Notes: generated by a model from the letters alone, not told the origin. 64,000 bases of DNA from Tillus elongatus (GCA_964006375.1 OZ023265.1:115127358-115191357), one strand, 5' to 3'. Positions 12,866 through 23,652 are shown, counted from the stretch's first letter. A program made the numbers and translations.

Positions 12866-12993
12866 GTGAATTTTCTTAGAAAAAATTCACTAATGAGGAG
12901 ATCTCGACTTTTGAATTTTGAAAAAATTTCTTCAAATGAGCGCGATCTAGGACCCCTAGAATCCATATCCGGGGTCAGTTTCAATTTTTATAT

Positions 12994-13089
<96 letters not shown>

Positions 13090-13705
13090 ACACCGATAAC
13101 TCAAAAAATAATGGGCCGATTTTGATAAAATTTGGCATGTACCTTTCTTTTGTAAATGTCTTGGATAAGTTCGTTAGTCAGGAAAATCGGACGAGGTTTT
13201 CCGGGAAAATTTTGAGTTTTCATTCGAAAAAAATGTTTATCTCAAAGCATAATAGGCCGATTTTGATAAAATTTGCCATGTACCTTCCTTTTGTAAATGA
13301 ATTTGACAAGTTTGTTAATCAAAAAAATCGGACGAGGTTTTCCGGGAAAATTTTGAGTTTTCATTTGAAAAAAATGTTTATCTCAAAGCATAATAGGCCG
13401 ATTTTGATAAAATTTGCCATGTACCTTCCTTTTGTAAATGAATTTGACAAGTTTGTTAATCAAAAAAATCGGACGAGGTTTTCCGGGAAAATTTTGAGTT
13501 TTCATTTGAAAAAAAATTTTATCTTAAAAAATAAAAAATCTATGATAACCAAATTTGGTAGGTAGGTTTACGATATAAAAAGTAAACTATACACCAAAAT
13601 TTAGATTTCTATGTTACAAGAAAAAAAAGTTATAATAAAATATTTTGTGCCAGATCATTTCTATGAAAATTCACTACCATAACGCACTTGCTGCGTCCAG
13701 GCTTT
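12866..13705 (+). mobile_element. HINE-like element, full-length copy with (TA)n core
   Basis: This copy shows the whole plan. It starts AGTGAATTTTCTTAG and at once folds back (AATTCACTAATGAGGAGATC). Then come CTTCAAATGAGCGCGATCTAGGACCCCTAG, CATATCCGGGGTCAG, (TA)n at 12997-13085, CACCGATAACTCAAAAAATAATGGGCC, a body triplicated in tandem (13111-13540), a block with CCAAATTTGGTAGGTAGG, and the 3' end CTATGAAAATTCACTACCATAACGCACTTGCTGCGTCCAG. The two GTGAATTTTC/GAAAATTCAC segments are inverted repeats, and ACGCA/TGCGT forms a terminal hairpin. It has no coding capacity beyond the open frame created by the tandem repeat. Confidence 0.85.
13111..13540 (+). repeat. 141-bp tandem triplication inside the HINE-like element
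   Basis: GGCCGATTTTGATAAAATTTG recurs with exact 141-bp spacing (CC at 13116, 13257 and 13398). Because 141 is divisible by three, one frame stays open across all three units and gives a 147-codon frame with a threefold repeated peptide. This is a by-product, not a gene. Confidence 0.9.
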
Positions 13706-14227
13706 TAATTAATTGCTAATTAACATTTCGTCAGTGAAAGAACATTTTTTATATGTATTAGGGAATTTTCGTATATCATTTTTCAGAATTTTTTGTAGAA
13801 CAAAAATTGTTAAAAAAAATTTTGTAACGAAGATAGTGTGTAAATATGTGTAGAACAATTTTTAGTGAATTGAAAAAAAAATTGAAATTTTTTGTACAAA
13901 AAATTTTTGGAATGAACATAAAATGAGAACTCTACAGAACTCATATCCAGAGTGATTTTGTATTTCAAGAAATAATACTGTTATTCTGATCGAATATGGT
14001 ACAGCCGTTTTCACTATAAAGACAGTACTATCTACAAAGTTAAACGTTACTCTGGAAAATTGAGGTATTGACAAGAAAAATTATCAAAATTCGCCGAAAA
14101 GGCCATAATGCAAACCTTTAATTTGTTTTTACAACTTCCTGCTACGCCGGGATTTTTGTTTGTCTTAAAAACATAATTTACTAACACCTTGGAATAATTT
14201 TAATAACAATATATACATGTTAAATAG
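13706..14227. other. No gene seen
   Basis: AT-rich spacer between two inverted HINE-like copies. It holds no recognisable coding sequence. Confidence 0.4.
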
Positions 14228-14830
<603 letters not shown>

Positions 14831-15427
14831 TAGAAGATTTTCTAAAGAACGGCTAGAGTGGCTGTATGATAGGAATACGAAACATTGTTTTAAAGCTAAT
14901 AATATTCAAGATATAGTTTATCAAAGCTTAATACTAAACCACTCTGTAGATAGAGTTTAGACTCGTGGGAATAATTAAACTTTTCCACATAAAAGGGATC
15001 ATATTATGGAGTGTTTTAAAGCTCAAATTGCTGTGACCGAGAATTGTAGATCCAATCATTGTTAATTATGGTTCTACTCTGGTCGGAATTATCCTGGAAG
15101 ATATCGGGTTGTGATAAATGTAAAACATAGCAGCAGTCTACCGTGAATGCCTTCGGTCGTGTTATCTAGTTACTTAATAAGCGTGGACTTTTAATTGTCG
15201 AGTAAGAGTAATCAGCAGTAATTTTGATAATTAAGTGGGGCTTGCTTGTAAGACTGTCAGAGAAAAATTCAGTGTCAACACTTGATTAATAGTAATGTAT
15301 ATATTATATACATATCCCTGTTGATAAATTTTATTAGCGTCATCTGTTAATACACCAAATGCATATTTATTTGTATCCTATCTTGTTAGACGTCTGTCAG
15401 CGCTTACAGTGTAATAATGTAAGCAAA
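14831..15427. other. No gene seen
   Basis: No recognisable gene or repeat. Confidence 0.4.
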
Positions 15428-15654
15428 GTCTAGACGCAGCAAGTGCATCATGGTAGTGAATTTCCATAGAAATGATTTGGCACCAAACTTTTTTTATTAA
15501 ATTCTTATAACCCTTTTGCTTTTAACGTAGAGATTTAAATTTTTGTATGTTATTTACTTTTCATAACGTAAACCTACGTACCGAATTTAGTGACGACAGG
15601 GTTGTTATTTTCAGACAAAAAAGATTTATTTTGAAAGAAAACACAAAAATTTGT
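15428..15654 (-). mobile_element. HINE-like 3' end fragment, minus orientation
   Basis: Begins GACGCAGCAAGTGCATCATGGTAGTGAATTTCCATAGAAATG, the reverse complement of the family's 3' end, and continues through the ACGTACCGAATTTAGT segment. It stops where the long-TIR element begins at about 15655. Confidence 0.75.
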
Positions 15655-15816
15655 GTTTTGTATTTCAGCTGTCCGGAAACTTGTCAGAAAAGTGAAAAAG
15701 AATAATTTTAGGACTTTTTACGTAGCATCTAGTGGCGTTAGGTTAGTTTTTCTAAATATTACTATTTTTGAAATCTTGACCAATGTTTGGTTTCGTAAGT
15801 GGGACAGCCTGTATAT

Positions 15817-16562
15817 TGTTACGTTTTCTCCGGGTTCTGGATAAGTGAGACTTTTAATTTTAACAAAACAACTTTATTTACACTCTAAATATGGATACAA
15901 TAAAATTTCTAGAATGTCTCTCTCACAAAACACTTCATTTACTGGCCTTACAATTACTACTCTCAACAAAAGTCACTAATCTGGTACTACAGTCACTACT
16001 CTCTTAACACTTTACACTGCTTCTTCAAGTCACTACCACATTCTCTTACTGAACTCAACTCCTCGGGCTGGCTTGCTTTCGCTTTTATATACTCGCCGTA
16101 CCTTCCCCTCCTTTCTAGAGCCTTCCATTCCAGAACGTTCCAGGACCTTCTTTTACTAGAAGGTTCTGTGAATACAGATCGGCCCCGTGTGTATACAGGG
16201 GGATGTATATACAGGATGATCCAAATGTGGTCACCACTCCTATGTTACACAAGAGGTGTTTCTCGAACTATAAGATCTCTCTGCGTATACAGGGTGTAAG
16301 GGTTCTCTGCGTATACAGGGTGTATATACAGGGTGTTCGGAATGTGCAGACCTCAGTTATCCGTTCCGACAGGGTACAAGTTGGTAACTTCGTTATTTCT
16401 GGTCCTAGCGGGTTGAGACTTCGCCTGAGGGGGGTCACCCCAGGCACCCCCAGGGGGGGTGGGGAGGCGGTGTTGCCAGATTGTGCAAAAATTCCCAGAT
16501 GTTGGGGAAATTCTGGAGATGTGGCAACACCGCACCTACGTCTATTGAAGTGCTTTGTAACA
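15817..16562 (-). repeat. 3' LTR (746 bp) of the Gypsy element
   Basis: Starts TGTTACGTTTTCTCC and ends GTAACA on the plus strand. It contains a TATA-like motif on the minus strand near 16083-16093 and a cluster of TATACAGGG-type motifs at 16190-16340. It has one G more than the other LTR, in the G run at about 16453. Confidence 0.95.
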
Positions 16563-16576
16563 CTGCTCCCCTCCTT
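16563..16576 (-). other. Polypurine tract of the Gypsy element
   Basis: On the minus strand AAGGAGGGGAGCAG lies directly before the 3' LTR. This is the expected position and composition for the plus-strand DNA priming site. It overlaps the last two bases of the gag-pol frame. Confidence 0.85.
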
Positions 16577-19500
16577 AAGACTGTTCGTCCCGAACAGTAT
16601 TTACCGGTCGCCAACTTGGGGGTTCGTTGCCCCGATAGGGACTCAACCTCTCTATGTGAACAACTTTGGGTTTAGTTCTTGGAGACAGCTGGATTCTGTA
16701 GACTAGGTCGTTAATTTTCTTAGTCACCAAGTATGGCCCTTCCCATGGTTTCTGAAGTTTGGGACTGAGGCCCTTTCTCCTTGTTGGTTGGTACAGCCAC
16801 ACTGCATCACCTTCCTTGAATGTATGGGGTGTTGCTCTGCGATCCAAGCGCATCTTCATCCGGTCACTGCTTAAGAGGAGCCTATCTCTGACACATCTGT
16901 GTATAGTGCGCAGTTTTCCTTCTAGGTCGGCGACATACTCAGGTAACGTAGCTAGGTCCGCTATGTCCTCGTTCGGTGGTGGTCTCGTCATGTCGATTGG
17001 TAACCGCATCTCTCTGCCGGTCAACATCATGGATGGAGTGTAGCCGGTAGATTCATGCTGAGAGCTTCTGTAAGCCAGGAGGAACAGAGGTATCAGCTTG
17101 TCCCAGGTTCTCTGATTCTCGTCGACAAACATAGCAAGATACTGATTGATGGTCCTGTTATGCCGTTCTACCATGCCGTCTGATTGAGGGTGGAGTGGCG
17201 TTGTTCTCGTTTTCTTTATGCCTAGCAAGTCCATTAGGCTCTTCCAGACCTCTGATTCGAAATTCCGGCCCTGGTCGGTGTGAATCTCCAAGGGTACGCC
17301 ATGCCGTGATATGACATTTTCCATCAGGGCTTCTGCTACGGTCGTTGCCTCTTGGTTGGGGATCGGCGCAACTTCAGGCCATTTCGAGAAGTAGTCCATC
17401 GCCACCATTATGTATCTGTTCCCAGACTCTGTGATGGGAAAAGGTCCTGCGATGTCTACGGCAACTCTCTCCCACGGTGTACCTGAGATGTACTGCATCA
17501 TTTTTCCTCTGGATCGGGTTTTTGGTCCTTTCTTTGAAGCACACTGGTCACACCGTTTGCACCATTCTTCCACGCTTCTTCGGCAATTTATCCAATAGAA
17601 GCGGTCCCTGACTCTGGCGAGAGTCCTGTTGACCCCAAAGTGGCCTCCACTTCTACTATTGTGTAACTCTTGAAGAACACTGCTTATGCACTCACTTGGC
17701 ACAACGGTCTGGTATATACAGTCTCTACCATCGGCAGTTTCCCATTTTCGAGTGATCATGTCATTCTTTAGACACAATGAGTCCCATTGTAGCCAGTAGC
17801 CTTTAACCTCCGCCCCAAACCGGGACACATCGTGCCACTCAGGTCTTTTCCCCTTTTGTAGCCATTCTCTAATATTTTTCAAGTCTGGATCTGTCTTCTG
17901 TGCGTCTCTGATGTATTCAAGATTTACGTCTAGATCGGTGTTATTCTCCTGTCCTGCCACCAGTTGTTTGATCTGATGAGTTACTTTGTCGATCTCTTTG
18001 TTCTCTTGTCGCTCGCAAAATTTACATTCATGCACTGAACATGGTCTTCTTGACAGGCTGTCTGCATTGGCGTGACTTCTTCCTCTTCGATGTTCAATCC
18101 GGAAGTCGTAGCTCTGCAGTTTCTCTATCCATCGTGCTATCTGTCCTTCGGGATTTCTAAAGTTCAGAAGCCATTGCTTGGCAAAAGGCAGTCTTCTCGG
18201 CGGCTGTCTAATTGGTCTTGCGTCGCCAGTATTAATTCTGTGTTGCACTAGACTCGTACGACCTGTGATTTTATCTTGAGCGAAAATATCGGCCTCCTCC
18301 AATACGAACTTCAGGGCCATTTCCATCTCCATGTCGTTCAATTGGCCCCAAGAATTCTTGAACCGCTCTACCATTTCTACTGGCAGTCTTCTGTCTAATG
18401 CCGTGGGTGTCACCTTTCTTGACAACGTCACTCGGTCAATGGGCTCGCAAGTGGCGATAACCTCACCTTTCTTCAATGTGACCCTGTTAGTTTGCACGTT
18501 AGCCACTCTTATGGGTATTGTCCTCTTCGGGTCTACTAAGCATCGTGCGACGAGGGCACCATCATGTCTATCTTTCAGGGGCTCCGCTATGAGAGCAGAC
18601 ATACCATCAAGTTTCTTCTCTAGTCTGGCTCTGACAATCTTCTCACTGTTACCAGGAATCCGTGTATCCTCGTCGACAATAAGTCTCACCCTGGGATTAG
18701 CTTCGCCTGCTGTTGGAGATAAATACAACTCTTCGTTACCGATTTTCAAGATCTTATTCTGGAAGTCTACTGACAGGACATCGAAATCTTCCATTAAATC
18801 CAGGCCCAGAATAAATTCGTCGACGATTTCTGCGACGACAGCCCTTACCTGTAGCTCAGTACTGCCCAGCCTAATGAAAACAGTGGCCTCTCCATGCACA
18901 GGTATCCTATCTCCTTTTGCCGTCTCCAACACAGGCTGTTTGTTGGTCGTGAGTGCCGACCTGTTTGGCAACATGTCTGGACGTACAACGGATCTAGTAG
19001 CACCAGTATCGATGGTGAAACTGCATTGTCTTCCGTCTATGCTGCCAGGTATAACGAGGCGCTCGCGGTAGCGTCGGATAGTGGAGACCCTGACCTTGGG
19101 GCCTTGGGTCTCGCATGCCACGTGTCGCCCACCTACACTGGCGTCAGGTCGTTTTCCCTGATGGCGCTCCCTGTTGGTATATTCTTGTCTTCTGCGAGCC
19201 ACCTGTTGGGTTTGTAAGCACTGCCTACTTATGTGTCCTTTCCTACCACACTTGTAGCATTCTATGTCTGACCAATCTGCTTTCGTCCTACGTGCTCCAA
19301 CCGTTGCAGTGAGCTTGCTTATGGCTTCCTTCATCAACTTGATTTCTCGCCTTAGTTCCTCTGTCGTGTCTGCATGGTCCTCTGTCTCCTTTACTTCGCG
19401 CAGCCTGTTTCGGCGAGGTTGAGATGCATTCTTGGCTGCTTCAAATTCCAAACCATAAATGACGCAGTCTGTAAGTGTTTTAAACCTTCCGAGCCTCAAA

Positions 19501-20549
19501 GATTGTTGCATCTCGTTGTCAAGTACCCCATCGATGAAGGTCTGGACGGTGATCTGGTTGACAAATTCTTCTGGGGCTTGGGGATATGCCAGTCGCACAA
19601 GTTTCTCCACTTCGGCACTAAATTCTTGCAGAGTCTCATTTGGCTTCTGGACCCTTGTCTTTAGTTGTGTCTGGTAGACCTGGCTCATGTACTTGTTACC
19701 ATATCTCAAATCTAGGGCCTGTATCACTGTTAAGTAGTTTTGCTGTTTCGACTCCGGGATGTTCTGGAGGATTTCTAGGGCTTTACCTCGAAGCGAGAGA
19801 ATTAGAGCAGTTGCTGCCTGTTGTTCGCTCCACCCATTACTGAGAGCTGCCGCTTCAAACTGCCTCCTGTACATGGGCCACGATGTTTCGCCGTCAAAAG
19901 TCGGCGGCTTCAAGGTTCCATGAGGCCGCTGCACGATTGGCATATCTTCTTCCGGACGATTTTGAGCTGGGAACATTCCAGTAACTCCTCTTGGTTCAGT
20001 TCTATCAGTCTGGACAATCAACTGTTCGGTCAGTTCTTTATGTGTGCATTCTGTTTCTTTCATGATCATCTTCATTTGTTCTTTCAACCCTTCCACTTCT
20101 TCCCATCGTTTATTCAAATCCTCTGTTACATTTTCTACTTTCTTGTCCACATTTTCTACTTTCTTGTCCACATTTTCTACTTTCTTGTCCACATTTTCTA
20201 TTTGTTCGTTGATCTGTTCAATTTCTTCTTTTACATCGACTCTTATATTGTGGAACATACTTCGGAGCTCTTCTTTATCTTCTTGTCGCCTCTGTTCCTC
20301 CTCTTGTCGTCTTCTCTCGTCTTCTTCGCGCCGTCTTCTTTCATCTTCTTGTCGCCGTTGTTCGTCTTCTTCGCGTTGCCTCTTGAGGTCTTCTTTATCT
20401 TCTTGCCGCCGTCGTTCGTCTTCTTCGCGCCGTCTTCTTTCTTCTTCTTGTCGTCGTTGTTCGTCTTCTTCACGTTGCTTTTTCAGTAAGTCCATCAACT
20501 CTTTGATTTCAGCCATCTTGTCGTAGTCAGTCGATCTGGTGTTTACCAT
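16575..20549 (-). CDS. Gypsy gag-pol polyprotein with reverse transcriptase/RNase H core deleted in frame
   Basis: The frame has 1324 codons and starts at an ATG 61 bases inside the 5' LTR. Residues about 10-180 form a long charged coiled coil of Arg/Glu/Gln repeats, including three repeats of KKVENVD. Residues about 210-380 are a retrotransposon Gag domain. A CCHC zinc knuckle (CYKCGRKGHISRQC) spans residues 431-444. An aspartic protease active site (DTGA) is at 514-517, with a second-half motif ILGLDLM near 580. At residue 792 the sequence passes directly from the segment just before reverse transcriptase (RRLPFAKQ) to the end of RNase H (WLLNFRNPEGQIARWIEKL), then HRRGRSHANADSLSRRPC. The whole catalytic RT and most of RNase H, normally about 350-400 residues, are gone without loss of frame. 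Integrase is complete: an HHCC zinc finger (H963 region to C1003 region), DDx35E residues D1032, D1092 and E1128, and a C-terminal GPY-type module (GPYLVTKK). It can in principle make Gag, protease and integrase but must borrow reverse transcriptase. Confidence 0.95.
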   Translation of the reverse strand: MVNTRSTDYDKMAEIKELMDLLKKQREEDEQRRQEEERRRREEDERRRQEDKEDLKRQREEDEQRRQEDERRRREEDERRRQEEEQRRQEDKEELRSMFHNIRVDVKEEIEQINEQIENVDKKVENVDKKVENVDKKVENVTEDLNKRWEEVEGLKEQMKMIMKETECTHKELTEQLIVQTDRTEPRGVTGMFPAQNRPEEDMPIVQRPHGTLKPPTFDGETSWPMYRRQFEAAALSNGWSEQQAATALILSLRGKALEILQNIPESKQQNYLTVIQALDLRYGNKYMSQVYQTQLKTRVQKPNETLQEFSAEVEKLVRLAYPQAPEEFVNQITVQTFIDGVLDNEMQQSLRLGRFKTLTDCVIYGLEFEAAKNASQPRRNRLREVKETEDHADTTEELRREIKLMKEAISKLTATVGARRTKADWSDIECYKCGRKGHISRQCLQTQQVARRRQEYTNRERHQGKRPDASVGGRHVACETQGPKVRVSTIRRYRERLVIPGSIDGRQCSFTIDTGATRSVVRPDMLPNRSALTTNKQPVLETAKGDRIPVHGEATVFIRLGSTELQVRAVVAEIVDEFILGLDLMEDFDVLSVDFQNKILKIGNEELYLSPTAGEANPRVRLIVDEDTRIPGNSEKIVRARLEKKLDGMSALIAEPLKDRHDGALVARCLVDPKRTIPIRVANVQTNRVTLKKGEVIATCEPIDRVTLSRKVTPTALDRRLPVEMVERFKNSWGQLNDMEMEMALKFVLEEADIFAQDKITGRTSLVQHRINTGDARPIRQPPRRLPFAKQWLLNFRNPEGQIARWIEKLQSYDFRIEHRRGRSHANADSLSRRPCSVHECKFCERQENKEIDKVTHQIKQLVAGQENNTDLDVNLEYIRDAQKTDPDLKNIREWLQKGKRPEWHDVSRFGAEVKGYWLQWDSLCLKNDMITRKWETADGRDCIYQTVVPSECISSVLQELHNSRSGGHFGVNRTLARVRDRFYWINCRRSVEEWCKRCDQCASKKGPKTRSRGKMMQYISGTPWERVAVDIAGPFPITESGNRYIMVAMDYFSKWPEVAPIPNQEATTVAEALMENVISRHGVPLEIHTDQGRNFESEVWKSLMDLLGIKKTRTTPLHPQSDGMVERHNRTINQYLAMFVDENQRTWDKLIPLFLLAYRSSQHESTGYTPSMMLTGREMRLPIDMTRPPPNEDIADLATLPEYVADLEGKLRTIHRCVRDRLLLSSDRMKMRLDRRATPHTFKEGDAVWLYQPTRRKGLSPKLQKPWEGPYLVTKKINDLVYRIQLSPRTKPKVVHIERLSPYRGNEPPSWRPVNTVRDEQS
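18168..18178 (-). other. Internal deletion junction in pol
   Basis: Codons 792 (Gln) and 793 (Trp) meet at 18173/18174. Upstream residues belong to the linker just before reverse transcriptase finger motif 1. Downstream residues belong to the last part of RNase H. The signature motifs of RT (a YxDD box) and of RNase H are absent from the whole frame. The junction shows no stop or frameshift. Confidence 0.85.
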
Positions 20550-20591
20550 TTACAGCTAGCTTGCTTGTTCACTTCTTCACTCACTTATCCC

Positions 20592-20609
20592 ACACTTCTG
20601 ACACCAAAT
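20592..20609 (-). other. Primer binding site of the Gypsy element
   Basis: On the minus strand, two bases after the 5' LTR, the sequence TTGGTGTCAGAAGTGTGG is found. TGGTGTCAGAAGTG would pair with a tRNA 3' end of the form CACTTCTGACACCA, as expected for an insect tRNA-Leu. The tRNA identity is an inference from general knowledge of tRNA-Leu acceptor stems. Confidence 0.75.
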
Positions 20610-21354
20610 TGTTACGTTTTCTCCGGGTTCTGGATAAGTGAGACTTTTAATTTTAACAAAACAACTTTATTTACACTCTAAATATGGATACAATAAAATT
20701 TCTAGAATGTCTCTCTCACAAAACACTTCATTTACTGGCCTTACAATTACTACTCTCAACAAAAGTCACTAATCTGGTACTACAGTCACTACTCTCTTAA
20801 CACTTTACACTGCTTCTTCAAGTCACTACCACATTCTCTTACTGAACTCAACTCCTCGGGCTGGCTTGCTTTCGCTTTTATATACTCGCCGTACCTTCCC
20901 CTCCTTTCTAGAGCCTTCCATTCCAGAACGTTCCAGGACCTTCTTTTACTAGAAGGTTCTGTGAATACAGATCGGCCCCGTGTGTATACAGGGGGATGTA
21001 TATACAGGATGATCCAAATGTGGTCACCACTCCTATGTTACACAAGAGGTGTTTCTCGAACTATAAGATCTCTCTGCGTATACAGGGTGTAAGGGTTCTC
21101 TGCGTATACAGGGTGTATATACAGGGTGTTCGGAATGTGCAGACCTCAGTTATCCGTTCCGACAGGGTACAAGTTGGTAACTTCGTTATTTCTGGTCCTA
21201 GCGGGTTGAGACTTCGCCTGAGGGGGGTCACCCCAGGCACCCCCAGGGGGGTGGGGAGGCGGTGTTGCCAGATTGTGCAAAAATTCCCAGATGTTGGGGA
21301 AATTCTGGAGATGTGGCAACACCGCACCTACGTCTATTGAAGTGCTTTGTAACA
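20610..21354 (-). repeat. 5' LTR (745 bp) of the Gypsy element
   Basis: Same boundaries and content as the copy at 15817-16562. For the minus-strand element this is the upstream LTR that would drive transcription. Confidence 0.95.
20874..20886 (-). promoter_or_regulatory. TATA-like box in the 5' LTR
   Basis: The minus strand reads AGTATATAAAAGC here, a good TATA box. It lies about 325 bp before the start codon, consistent with a transcript starting inside the LTR. An AATAAA-like signal on the same strand lies nearer the internal end of the LTR (about 20663-20670). Confidence 0.55.
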
Positions 21355-21994
21355 ATATTATTCAAGAAATTAATTTGAATTTTCACAAGCTTCTCAAAAA
21401 TATATAATATTACGTGTCTGTTTTAATAAACAACGAAAAAAATCCAAATTTTCATAATTTGCGTTCAAAATGTTCCAGTAGTCCATGCAAAAAAATGCTG
21501 CTGTTTATTTATTCCTTAATGCTAACAATAAATCGAGAAAATTATTTAATAACTGCTACTTATTAACACATCTAATGCAAATTTTCCCCAAAACAGTGCT
21601 ACCTACCTAGATTTATGGAACAAAGGGAAATAACATAAATAAATAATTATTATCCAATTAACTTATTAGCAAAACAACTTTGTAGCATAAGCACTAAAGT
21701 AATCTAGTAGTTCAAAAGAACTGTTCAAAATGATTTCAATTCCATTGCATTCCTTTGTTTTAAGGAAATAAGCAAAACAACAGGGTAATTTTTGAAGTAG
21801 CAAAAACTTTCTCTTATTGCGTTTCCAAAATCTTAAACATTATGATAATGAACTTTGTAAATTTTATTCTCCAGATATCTCTATAGAAAGAAATGAATTA
21901 CAGGCAAATCTGTGGACCCAGGGGGCCAGCTTGTGGGCCCATTGGTTCAGGCTCATTAATTTGGAAAATTATTCTCTAGAAATAACCTCGCCAT

Positions 21995-22425
21995 TTAAGA
22001 ATTGTGCGCAGGAGCTCCGTCCTGTTGAAAATTAATTTTGCTTACACACGCTAAAGGAACATCATCGAGGAATTCAGATATAACTGTCCCTAAAATTTCA
22101 ACGCAGCGATTAGCTGTTAGGTTTCCCTCAAATATGTAAAATTCTACCTGTGTTCCTAATCTGAAACAAGACACATTTAGACCAAACCTGTCCTGTTGTC
22201 TTCTGGGAAAGATTTGGTTCATTTTCCTGGGACCACAATCTGCTATTGTGCCTATTAACTATACCAGAATTACTAAATGAGCTTCGTCTGACCATTCGCC
22301 GTCATTGCAAAATCTCTATCCATATGACATCTTTCCCGATACCAATTATATAAGACTACCCGACGTTGAGCATCCCCAGGTGCTAGACAAGCCTATATTT
22401 GTATGGGTGGTATTTGTGTTTTCTT
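21995..22425 (-). pseudogene. Tc1/mariner-superfamily transposase, decayed (copy 2)
   Basis: Read on the minus strand from about 22425: a segment with HPYKYRLV and a GMLNVG-like stretch, a block matching NDGEWSDEAH (first acidic residue region, about 22270-22310), GTIADCGPRKMNQIFPRR, FYIFEGNLTANRCVEIL, and FLDDVPLACVSKINFQQDGAPAH (second Asp region, about 22010). The order matches the transposase group at 11312-12132 and 39036-39960. Stops and frameshifts are frequent and the C-terminal third is missing. It lies inside the long-TIR element and is probably that element's own dead transposase. Confidence 0.7.
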
Positions 22426-23247
22426 GGAATTTTCGGAACTTCAGATTTTGGAATTCCTACAGTAGTTTGTAGGGTAAACTTCTAGATTAGCCAAAACTGT
22501 GACTTCCTAAACTCTAGATTTTCTTTTTTATATGTTTTTGAACCAGGTTTGTTAAATGATCTGTGACCAAGTAAGTTATTTTTTATTCGGTAAAATAGTT
22601 AATGTATTGGGTTGTCTGCTTTCTGGATACAATACAATACAATAAAAATGAAGCAATAGTATTTAAACATAACTGAAAACTAACTATTTACCTGTTAAAC
22701 TGCATCCCAGATTCCACTTCAACAATTTCATTAATTAATATAAAACAAGCTAACATATCATATTTCCCAAAATTTTCAAAAGCTTTTTTTACCGCCATAG
22801 TCACAAATGTACCTTCACACAATAAATAAATAGAAAAAAACATCCAAATTTAAAAATAAAACGCGAAATTTATATAACTAGGACAAGCGACAAGGCATAG
22901 AATAAATTTTGGGAACTGTCACGTGCTTCCAGATCAATGATAAACTGCAACATTTTTGCATAGTATACTGCAAAATCTTGAGTGCGAATGAAAATTGGAA
23001 TTTCTTCGTTGTCTATTGAAATAGACTCATAATGTTATATATTTTTGAGAATCTTGTGGAAATGGAAATTATACAAGGTACCCCGTTTAAAAAAACTGAA
23101 CATTGGTTAATATTTCAAACAGAGTGATATTTAGAAGAAGAAAAAAAGTACGCCACTAGGTTCTCCGTAAGCGGCTCTAAAAGGATTCGTTTTTACCTTT
23201 TTGGCAAGTTGTTTCAGACAACTGAAATACAAGGGGTACCTGAAAAT

Positions 23248-23566
23248 GCAATATATTCTATATCGCCCTGTAGCTCGGAAGCTAAGAGGGCTATGACAAT
23301 TTTGTTTGCGAAATATTTGGTTAGGAAAAAAGTAGCTTATGCTCGCGAAATCCGCAAGATTCTATCTTTACTAGTAACCGAAATACCCAGCAATTCTAAC
23401 CAAACTAGTACAGGCTGTACATATTTCCATCGGCAGCCGCTCACTTCGGAACTCCACCGTGCCATATGTGAACCAAATGATTCAACACTGTTAGAAGTAA
23501 CGGAAGGTGAAATACAAAATCACCACAGGACTAACAAAGAGAAGCTGCATCCTGGACTCAAAAGCT

Positions 23567-23568
<2 letters not shown>
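23248..23568 (+). other. Open frame of unknown nature next to (TA)n
   Basis: An open frame starts inside the right terminal repeat (ATG at 23209) and runs about 120 codons before entering the TA array. It has no domain that I recognise. The segment around TSTGCTYFHRQPLTSELHRA looks protein-like, but I cannot assign it. Confidence 0.2.

Positions 23569-23652
<84 letters not shown>
23569..23652. repeat. (TA)n microsatellite
   Basis: About 41 uninterrupted TA units. No HINE-like flanks are recognisable. Confidence 0.9.

Larger units (their letters stand above)
15817..21354 (-). mobile_element. Ty3/Gypsy LTR retrotransposon, recent insertion, RT-deleted
   Basis: Two direct LTRs (15817-16562 and 20610-21354), each bounded by TGTTAC...GTAACA, enclose one 1324-codon gag-pol frame on the minus strand. 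A 4-bp target duplication ATAT lies at 15813-15816 and 21355-21358. A primer binding site and a polypurine tract sit in the expected places. The LTRs appear identical except for one G in a homopolymer, so insertion was very recent. The frame lacks the reverse transcriptase and RNase H core, making the element non-autonomous. No env-like frame is present. Integration was into the left terminal repeat of an older DNA transposon. Confidence 0.95.
15655..23247. mobile_element. Long-TIR DNA transposon split by an LTR retrotransposon
   Basis: The left terminal repeat begins TTGTATTTCAGCTGTC at about 15655, runs to 15816, is interrupted by the Gypsy insertion, and resumes at 21355 to about 21497. 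The right terminal repeat is 22953-23247 on the opposite strand and ends GACAACTGAAATACAA. With the insertion removed, the arms align for roughly 300 bp; shared blocks include CTAGTGGCGT, TTCTAAATAT, ACCAATGTT, TTCTCAAAAATATATAA and AACGAA. A decayed transposase of the mariner superfamily lies between them (21995-22425, minus). Without the insertion the element is about 2.0 kb. I could not find a clear target duplication. Confidence 0.75.

Noticed and set aside
13111..13540. Regular 141-bp repeats considered as a CRISPR-like array
   Set aside because: The units are whole-length tandem copies without distinct spacers, inside a eukaryotic transposable element.
13122..13565. 147-codon frame with a threefold repeated peptide
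   Set aside because: It results from the 141-bp tandem repeat staying in frame. The same DNA is non-coding in other copies of the element.
18331..20526. Several plus-strand open frames of 60-246 codons within 16.5-20.5 kb
   Set aside because: They lie antisense to the Gypsy gag-pol frame. The long Ser/Phe/Leu-rich ones mirror the Arg/Glu coiled coil.
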